NCBI RefSeq assembly: GCF_019703515.2
Contig: NC_059373.1
Span: 13,427,281 to 13,491,280, forward strand
Direction: 5' to 3'
Source of the DNA: Myxocyprinus asiaticus
Lineage: Eukaryota > Chordata > Actinopteri > Cypriniformes > Catostomidae
Length of the DNA: 64,000 bases
Below the pieces are notes generated by a model, which worked only from the letters and a program-made list of their open reading frames with translations, did no database searches and was not told the origin of the DNA. This document shows positions 13,801 to 24,400 of the stretch, piece by piece (the stretch's first letter is position 1; each line of letters starts with the position of its first letter). The position numbers and the translations under genes are program-made.

Positions 13801-16800
13801 TAACATATACTGCCATCCAGCATTTTCCGAGGGACATCCCTGCATTTTCCAGCAGGACAACTTCAAACCACATACTGCCCAGATTACAAGTGCATGGCTG
13901 TGTAAACAGGAAGTGTGGGTGCTAGACTGGCCTGCCTGCAGTCCTGACCTGTCTCTAATTGAGAATGTGTGGCGCATTATGAAGCGCATTAGATGGCATC
14001 GAAGACCCCTTACAATTGTGCAGCTTAAGACCTACATAATGGATGAATGGGGGGAAATTCCATTTTCTAAAAAAAAATTTTTGTTTTGTTTTTAACAAAA
14101 AAATGTCTATCATAAAATTATACATATATACAATGTTATTTATTAATTATTTCAGTCATTTCTTAAAATGTAGGGGGTTATCTGTAAAAATTAGAACATT
14201 TTTATGAAATTAGTCTACTGTATGTGTGAACAGGGAGCTTTTAAATTTGAGTGTGAAAATTCTCAGGCAGCAGCCCAAAAACCCTGCAGAGCTTAAGAGG
14301 TGAAGATGCTTAAGACACTGGAGTGCAGCTCATATCCATCATATGCTACTATCTACCATATTCTACTCTGAAGAACCACGTGGTTGCCTACTTTGTGATA
14401 TCATGGTAACTGAATCTTTAATCGCGATTACAATATCAAGGGCAATAATCGACAATTATGATTTTTGTCATAATAGTGCAGCTTTCATTTTGAAAACTCC
14501 AAAAATTACATAAAGGCAGCATAAAATTAATCCATATGACTCCAGTGGTTAAATCCATACTTTCTGAAGTTATATGATAGGTGTGGGTGAGAAACAGATC
14601 AATATTTAAGTCAATTTTTGATAGAAATTCTTCCTGCCCAGTAGGGGCGATATGCATGAAGAATGTAAATGATCAAAAACACAAAAAGAAGAATGTGAAA
14701 GTTAAAGCAGAGATTGACTGAGCAGGGAGGACAGTTTATAGTAAAACTGGACATAAATATTGATCTGTTTCTCACCCACACCTCTCAAATCAATTCTAGA
14801 GACATTGATTTAACCACTAGAATCATATGAATTAATTTTTAGGCCAACTTGTGTGATTTTTCGAGCTTCAAAATTTTAAAGACCTACAGAGCTAAGAAAT
14901 TCTTCTAAAAATCTTCATTTGTTTTCTGCTGAAGAAAGTCACACACATCTGGGATGACATAAGGGTAAGTAAATGAGAGAATTTTCATTTTTGGGTGAAC
15001 TATTCCTTTAACTACTAAAATGATTGATCTTTCACCAAAGTTTAATTTAGTGTCCTGGTTGCCATGGTTACGAAAAAGGGACAGATAAGGTTTAGTAACC
15101 TGCAGCATAAACAGGATGCAATATGCAGATAATGCTAGGAGAGTATAACAAACAAACTCCGACAAATTAACTCTCTGTTGTCAATTGTTTATAATGATGT
15201 CATCTTTTACCTGCAACATGCAATTACAATAGATAGGAAACGTAACAGGCATGTTCAAACAGGTTTCCATTGCCAAACAAAAACAACTTAGGCCTACTTA
15301 AAAACAGGACGAAATACCCGGAGCACCATCTAGCTGGCAAGGGGAGGGTATGACATTATCCAAAATTCCATTTGGCATAGGGAACTATAAACAGATATAC
15401 CCAATGAACTTTCTTTTTCAGTCGCTTTCTGTATGTCTCTCTTTCACACATGGACAGATGCAGGTACATGTTTTTTTCCCCGAGTCAGTTATCATTAGTT
15501 AAAGGGAAAAAAAATATATATGATCTATTTGTATATATGTATTTTGTATGGGGCTACACGACAGCTTGTTCTTGGTAGCATTTAATAATCCTCAGTCAGA
15601 TTACATGTGCACAGATATTATGATAGTCAGCAAACGTGTGTCTTGCCTTGAAAGAAAAAGGTGCAGTGTCTTTACCACCAGGAGGCAATGTTACTTAAAA
15701 GATTAGTTCATTTACTCACCCTCATATCATCCCAGATGTGTATGCCTTTGGTCTGCAGAACACAAGTGAACATTTTTAGAAGAATATCTCAGCTTTGTAG
15801 GTCCATACAATGCAAATGAATGGTGACCAAGACTTTGAAGCTTCAAAAAGCACATAAAGGTAGCATAAAAGTAATCCATCATACTCCAGTAGTTTAATTC
15901 ATGTCTTCTAAAGTGATCCAACTGATTTCGGGTGACAACAGATCAAAACTCCTTTTTTACTACAAATCTTGACATCAGCAGTCTCCATGGCGATCATGAT
16001 TTCAAGCACTAGGAAGTATAATCGAGCTTGAAATAATGATCATGCCTAGACACCGCAATGGCAAGATGAAAAACTGCTTAGATCAGGGGATTCCAAACCA
16101 GGGTCCGGGGACCCCCAGGGGGCCGCAAGGGGGTCCACGGAAATTTAAAAAAATAAAAGTCTAAAAGGAAAACAAAAATGGACTGGATGGAAATCATGGG
16201 ATCATGATTATTTTATTCTATTGACAGACATACTTTTTAACTGTAATATATATATATGACAAAAAAAATCTGCAAATATAGGTTTGTGATGAAAAAAATA
16301 TTTCTTGAACCTTTAGCTGTCACTTTTAGCTTGCTCACTAGGGGTCGCTGCTTTGAAACGATACTTTGTATTGTGAACAGGCTATACAAATACACTTGAA
16401 TTTAATTGAAAATGTTTCTCTTCATGTTTATACAAACATTAAAAGTGGAAATAAGATGATTTGAAAAAAAGATACTGTAAACTTAATACAAAATAAATAA
16501 TTTGAGATAATATTTTACAGGAAGAAATTTAATATTTTTTGGCTTTAATACAATGCAATAGAAAAATCATTTTTTATTTCACTTGCATGTTATCTTTGTA
16601 AAATAACACTATTTTACTCACACAGTAAAATTCGATCTTTATACATGAAAAATGTGAAGCTGAATTGATATTTATGGAATGGTGTCCCTTGCAAGGGTAT
16701 CATCATATTGTGGGTCCTTGGTATCAAAAAGAAAGAAAGGCATATACATCTGGCATGGCATGAGGGCGAGAAAATAGTGAGAGAATTTTAATGTTTGGGT

Positions 16801-19800
16801 GAACGGTTTCTGTAGGTCCTATATTCATATGTCTGCGTAAAACTCCAGACTGCAAATTGTAATCCATATATACCGGAAAAATTCTTCGACCTGTAAAAAA
16901 ACAACTAGGAAGAAGCAGAGCTGAAAATAATAAGTTAAGCATTTCAGATCTCTATTTGGTCAGACGGTCAGCAATTTTGACCTTCATGACATTAAATGAA
17001 GTTGCAAGTTCTTATGTTGTAACTGTAAATAAGTTTACTCATCGCCACTGAAGATGGACCTGTCCTAAATTTTTAATGTACGACAAGGCATTTGATCCAA
17101 TTATTTCAGTGTCTGCTTGAGGTATCATCAATTGGTGTATCATTGACCACATTTTCTTTTTTCAGATTTATGTTTTTACATAGACAAATAGAAAGAAAAT
17201 GCTAAAGAAAAAAGTCCTAAAATCAAAATAAGGCTTCAGCTTATTTAGAGTTCAGAAGAGGTTGTACTTCTTTTGCCAGCTGAGGAAGTTCAACCTCCCA
17301 CAGGAGCTGCTGACACAGTTCTACTCGGCCGTCAGAGTCTGTCCTGTGTACATCTATAACTGTCTGGTTTGGTTCAGCCACCATATCAGACAGAAGGAAA
17401 CTACAACGGACAGTCAGGACTGCCGAGAGGATTATTGGTGCCCCTCTGCCCACCCTCCAAGACCTGTGCATCTCCAGAGTGAGGAAACGTGCAGGTAGAA
17501 TCACTCTGGACCCCACACACCCTGCCCACTCCCTCTTTGAACTGTTGTCCTCTGGCCGGTGCTACAGAGCACTGAGCGCCAGGATATCCAGGCACAAGAA
17601 CAGTTTTTACCATCAGGCCATTTTCCACATGAACAATTAAACTGCCTCAGGACTCCCCCACAGTGCAATAATGTAAATACAAATCTCATGTACATAGGTA
17701 AATTCTCATATTTAATTCAATAACTGTACATACCCCTACCTTGCACATATATCACCACTTGCACATGTACATACATACATCATTGTTATATGTCCTATTA
17801 TTTGTATGTCTATTTATACTCTTGCCTTGTTTTATATTCTGTGTCTCACTGTAATGTTCTGTGTGCCCTTGTTTCTCCTATCACCAAAAAAAAAAATTCC
17901 TTGTGTAGTGAGAACACTTGGCAATAATGATAATTCTGATTCAGCTTTCTGAACTGTGTAACGTGGCCTGTAGGAGGCAGTGCACGGTTTGACCCCAAAG
18001 TAAAAAGTGCAGTCACATTTTCTCTCTTTTAGCTTAGTTAGCCAAAGTGACACAGTAAACAAGTTACATGGGCTACCCAAATGAAGGCCTATTTGGGCTT
18101 GATTTTCCAATTAAAACAAAAGCATAAGCAAGAGTTGTGGGGACAGAAAATGTATTGATACGGTATACACTTTTGTCACTGTATTGATTTAACAATCCTC
18201 AACCACATATTTATTTCAGTATAATATCTTATGTTTTATGTTATTTTGTTACAAAGCTTTACCTATTAGTAAGCTTAAATGCAACAAAATATAGCTACTT
18301 CTAAAGTTCATTAGATAATGAAAGGTACCTGTTCTACTTCAATTTGAGGGAAATTATGAAAAAGATTATGGAGGAAATAGCAGGGGTGCACAGATTCAAA
18401 ATACTCCATTCACATTTAAATCAAGTGTGTGGATTAACAGAAGAATAAGCTTGCAATTCACAAGCAATATTATATGGGAGATTTACTGCAGTCAAATAAA
18501 ATAAGCAAATGAATGTGCATTGCAAAATCAAATTGCAATCATTGGTTTAACACAAACACTGACCAGTCATTATGACTTGGAAAGTTTAAAAACACCAGCG
18601 TATTGTGACTTACACAAACGTTCATCAGCTCTTTCTAAAGAGGTCTGCGACATCGGACACGTCTTTAGCATCAGAAATGATGTGGCTTATTACATTGTCA
18701 TAACATACTATATTATGTAAGTACTTGTGTAGCTGCAGTTGTGTAAGCCAGTTTGTTTGCCTAACAATCACTTATGAGGACCTTGAGAGCATGAGAACAA
18801 ATTTTCTTTGAACTGAATGCCAAACATCTATAGAGAAAACCAGGTTCTTCACATTACCTCTCAAATAACTGGTAAAGCACGATAGTCAAAAGTGGGAATA
18901 ATATAAACGTGTTAAAGAAAGTGGTCCTTAAGGAAAACCTGTTCCAAAGCACACACAACCCTGACTACACTTAATTTTCCAGCTGTATTTATCATGACGA
19001 CAACCAGGGCACACAGTCAAGACAACACTGGAGTGCAAAGCTAGTAGAAGTGAACTCATAATACTTAGTTATTGTAATTGCTACAAAAGATGTTCCAGCA
19101 ACTGAATAAAGAATCTGAATATTTACATAAGATGTGTTTTCATAATTTGTGATAAATTAGCAGAGAATTCTGACAAAGTATTTTAACTTTAACACAGTGG
19201 CAACGTATGATGGTTGTATGCCAAAAAAAAAACACTTTTAAAAACTTAATACATTTCTAAATAAGTTTGTAATATATATAAAAAAAAAAATTAAAAATTG
19301 TTTAAATTTAAAGGGATAGTTTATCCAAAAACGAAAATTCTCATCATTTACTCACCCTCATGCCATCCCAGATGTGTATGACTTTCTTCTGCAGAACACA
19401 AATTATTATGTTTAAAATAATATCTTAGCTCTGTAGGTCCATACAATGAAAGTGAATGGGTGCCAACATTTTTACGCTCCAAAAAGCACAAAGGCATCAT
19501 AAAAGTAATCCATAAGTAATCCATGTTTTAATCCACATTTTCTGAAGCGATATGATAGGTCTGGGTGAGAAACACATCAATATTTAAGCAATTTTTCGCT
19601 TGAAATGTGGTATGCGTGAAGATTTTGAATCACCAAAAACTCAAGAACAAGAATGTGAAAGTGATCTGTTTTTCAACCACACGTATCATATCGCTCAAGA
19701 CATTGATTTAACCACTGGAGTCTTATGGATTACTTTTATGCTGCCTTGTGTGATTTTTGGAGCTTCAAAATTTTTGGACCCATTCACTTGCATTGTATGG

Positions 19801-21459
19801 ATCAAAAGAGCTGAGATATTCTTCTAGAAATCTTCATTTGTGTTCAGCAGATGGAAGAAAGTCATACACATCCGGGATGGCATAAGGGTGAGTAAATGAT
19901 GAGAGAATTTTTCATTTTTGGGTGCACTATTCCGTTAATCGAACTTTATGAAATATTTTAACAAGAAACAAGAGCAAACTGAATAAAACAGAAACTAATG
20001 CTGCAGCATTTATTTTGGTCTTGTCTCTATGTAAGGTCAAAAGTCACTCAAGGCCACACACACACCATACTGTGTGAATAGCGAATTAAAATGTTTGTAG
20101 CCATTTTATCAATTACCATTAATATATTTTGTATCAGTCTATCAATGAAAAGCAAACAAATCATTAGTTTGTTGCTAACAAACAAACTTACAAACTCATA
20201 CTAAAACAAGGGTCTGTCTCCAGTAAGAGGAAGAGTTGAAGACAATCATGGGATGTAATTCAGGAGAAGTGGACAGAGACTGTAGACTGTATGGCTTTAA
20301 GTGCCAGTTTATGGAAGCCCAGGAGTGCCATTTAAAAAAAGAATGAAGGAATAAATTATCAATCTATTAACTTTAAAATAAAAATGTGAATAAACCAATT
20401 TATAAATGGACAAACAAACAGACACATTTAAATGAGTTTATTTAATTTATGTTTTAAAATGTAGTTATATTTAGCAATAAAACAGCACATAAGTATTTCT
20501 AAAAGCACCTTTTAAATTGCATTTTAAAAAGATATTTGGCAATTGATTTTTTTAATTCATTTGCCAATTGCTTTTCCTCATCCATTTGTCTGTGGCTTTT
20601 CTTTTTCCTTTTCCTTTTCTTTCTCCAATTGACAATAGAGTTAAAAAAATGCCATTGGACTGTTGACTCGTGGGATCTACCAATAAACTTTTGACTCAGT
20701 TATAAGACACGCCCTCTCTCCCACGTGCCACTCAAAGAGGATGTAAGACAGCTTGCCATTGGACGACGGTACATACAATTTACGTGATATTATTGGATCT
20801 GCGAATCCCACGCATAAGTAACGGATGCGAAGCATTTAAGAAGCTAATGGTGGCTCGATCACTGTTGCTGTGAAATGCAGAGCGCTACCCTACCTAAGCG
20901 TGCACAGTGATGTGTCCAGGATGGGAGCTGGTAATCCTGATGCTGTCAACAGAACCAGCCTCCCGACCCGTGCCCTGAACTGAAAGCATATGACGGAGGT
21001 GAGCAAGGGCAATGGCTCGAGTCGCTGGAGAAAGTTGATGGACTTTCCAGAACATATACTGAAGAAACACACATCCCCTTTCAATTATATCACATTCATT
21101 TTAAAAACACTGTATGGTCATCTTTAAATATTTTATTTTTATTAAAATAATTGACTGTATATGATCGAGAAAAGGCGGACTTTCGGAATGACAGTCAACT
21201 GAGGATACAGAGAAGGCAAGTAAGCAGACTTTTGTAGAATGTTTTGTATTGTGTATTTCGAAAGTGTCTCTTTCAAATGAAAATTAAAAATATATACACT
21301 ACTGGTCAAACGTTTTGAAACACTTGACTGAAATGTTTCTCATGATCTTAAATCTTTTGATCTGAAGGCATATGCTTAAATGTTTGAAATTAGTTGTGTA
21401 GACAAAAATATAACTGTGCCACCATATTAATTTATTTCATTTCATTACAAAACTAAAAT

Positions 21460-21493
<34 letters not shown>

Positions 21494-24400
21494 TTTTGAA
21501 ATTGATGACTTGGGCCAAATAATAAAGAAAAGCAGCCAATAAGTGCCCAACATAGATGGGAACTCCTTCAATACTGTTTAAAAAGCATCCCAGTGTGATA
21601 CCTCAAGAAGTTGGTTGAGAAAATGTCAAGAGTACATTTCTGAAAATTCTAGGCAAAGGGTGAGTACTTTGAAGATGCTAAAATATAACACAGTTTTGAT
21701 TTATTTTGGATTTTGTTTAGTCACAACATAATTCCCATAGTTCCATTTATGTTATTCCATAGTTTTAATGACTTTACTATTATTCTAAAATGTGAAGAAA
21801 AAAATAAAGAATAAGTGTTTCAAAACTTTTGACCGGTAGTGTATATATTTTCCACACCAACCTGCTGTGTAAATCTGTTTATAATGTCGCAAATAAAGTT
21901 TGTGCTTAATCTTTTGTTGTGCTTATCTTCATAAAGATGTTTATTGACTGACAGCTATACACACAGTAAATGTACACATTCTTTTATCACATTCCTCTTT
22001 TACAACTGTAGTCTGGGTCTTATGGATTTAACATTTTGAATTTGAATTTTGAATGAATTTACATTTTAATTGTACCTGAATCAATTATGTTATAGGCTAA
22101 ATTTAATTGACACAGATAAATGGCAATTAACATGTCAAAGATGTCTGAGGTAAAATGTTCAAGATTTAGGCCAAACGTTTTCTGAGGAAAAAAAAAAAAC
22201 AATAACCAACAAGTGTTTTACCCCTTCACTGCTAGAATTGTGTGAAATGAAACCATGTCACTTAACATAAGTTTTTTTTACCATAAAAAAAAAAAAAAAA
22301 AAAAAAAAGACCTTCTGGTAGTGTAAATGAAAGATAACACTTTATTAAAGGAATAGTTCACCCAAAAATGAAACTTTGCTTATAATTTACTCACCCTCAG
22401 GCCATCAAAGATGTATCTGAGTTTCTTTCTTCATCAAAACAGAATGTAAATTTTTTTTAGGATTTCATTTTAGGCCTCCTCCTTTAAACAATGCAAGTGA
22501 ATGTACTTTTTTGACGGTCCAAAATGCATATTTAGTGTGCATAAAAATAATCCACACGACTCCAGTCGACAAATAAAGTTCTTCTGAATGCAAACGATCA
22601 ATTATTTTGAGAAACAAAACGATACTTACATACTTTTTAACTACAAATGTTCACTTCCGTACATCTCTGTGACGTGCGCTCATGAGAGGGATGACGTAAG
22701 CTCGTTGGGTAAGGTCACGCGTCACATGGAGGAGGCAGGAAGTGCGTCATTGTTTACAATAGAAACTTGCACAGAGCACAGACCAAGCGCCGTTCACAAA
22801 CCAAAACAATTTCAAAACAATATAAAATAAAAAATAATTTCCAAATAATAATAATTTTAAAAAAAAAATGACAAGCTTCCCGACTCCTCCTCCACGTGAC
22901 CTTACCAACAAGCTTATGTCATCCCTCTCATGAGCGCACGTCGCAGAAATGTTCGGAAGCGAACATTTGTAGTTAAAAAGTATATAAAGTATTGCTTTGT
23001 TTCTCAAAATAATCAATCATTTGCGTTCAGAAGAAATGTATTTGTCGACTGGAGTCGTGGATTATTTTGATGCAACCTAAATATGCATTTTGGACCTTCA
23101 AAAAATGGAGGACATTCACTTGCATTGTTTAGAGGAGGCGGCCTGAAATGAAATCCTAAAAATCTTAAATTCTGTTTTGATGAAGAAAGAAGATCAGAGG
23201 GGGGCCTGGGTAGCTCAGTGGTAAAGATGCTGGCTACCACCCCTGGAGATCGCTAGTTCGAATCCCAGGGCATGCTGAGTGACTCCAGCCAGGTCTCCTA
23301 AACAACCAAACTGGCCCAATTGCTAGGGAGGGTAGAGTCACATGGGGTAACCTCGTGGTCGCTATAATGTGGTTCATTCTCGGTGGGGTGCATGGTGAGT
23401 TGAGCATGGATGCCACGGTGGATGGCATGAAGCCTCCACACGCACTATGTCTCCGTGGCAACGTGCTCAACAATCCACATGATAAGATGCACAGGTTGAC
23501 GGTCTCAGACGCGGAGGCAGCTGGAATTCGTCCTCCACCACCCAGACTGAGGTGAATCACTACACGACCACGAGGACTTAAAAGCACATTGGGAATTGGG
23601 CATGACAAATTGGGAGAAAAAAAAGAACGAAAGAAACTCAGATACACCTTGGATGGCCTGAGGGTGAGTAAATTATCAGCAAATGTCCATTTTTGGGTGA
23701 ACTATTCCTTTAAGCTTTATAAACAGAAACAGTTTAGCAAATTTCATTGTGTCCCAGTGTTTATGGTCAATGATCTCACAGTGCAGTGCACAGAAGTTCC
23801 AGTATATGGGCTTTGTTCACAAATATGGCAGAGAGAGCATCATACAGTAATGAAACTGGTTAATAGCAATTGCTTTAGTACAGGATCTGGTGGTATTCTT
23901 CTTCGGCTCGGTACCTCGAGCGGTGAAGTAGGGTGAGGCTAATTGCGGTTGTTGTGCATTTCAGTTCGGGACGCGGGTTGGCAGGCTGGTTATGTTGACA
24001 GCATCACGATTACCAGCTCCCATCCTGGACACGTATCACTGTGCACGCTCAGGTAGGGCCGCATTCAGCATTTCACAGGAACAGTGAATGAGCCACCATT
24101 AACTGATATGCTTTGCATCCTTGTCTTATGAGTGGGATTCACAGACCCAATAATATCACATAAACTGCTCATTCCATCATCCAATGACAGGCCATCTTAC
24201 ATCCTCTTTGAGTGGCACGTGGGAGAGAGGGCGTGTGTTATAATGGAGTCAAAAATTAATTGGTTGCTCCCACGAGTCAACAGTCCAATGGCATTTTTTT
24301 TAACTCAATTCTAAATTGGAGAAAAAAAAAACGAAAAAGAAAAGCCATAGGCAAATGGATGACTTAAAGCAATTGGCAAATGAATTAAGAAAAGCGACTG

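Larger units (their letters stand above)
11940..15010. mobile_element. Angel-like MITE split by a hAT element that carries a Tc1 relic
   Basis: The left arm (11953-12072, TCACCCTCATGCCATCCCAG to GTGAATGGGTGCT) and right arm (14484-15009, ending TTTTTGGGTGAACTATTCC) are two halves of one foldback element. Between them is a hAT-like insertion, itself interrupted by a Tc1/mariner copy: three transposition layers. Confidence 0.7.

Noticed and set aside
23200..23275. tRNA gene from box A and box B matches
   Set aside because: The boxes belong to the head of a SINE with a long body and A-rich tail; no cloverleaf with a terminator directly after a 73-base unit.
23234..23647. 137-codon minus-strand ORF
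   Set aside because: It lies across the antisense of a tRNA-derived SINE and foldback arm; no protein family.
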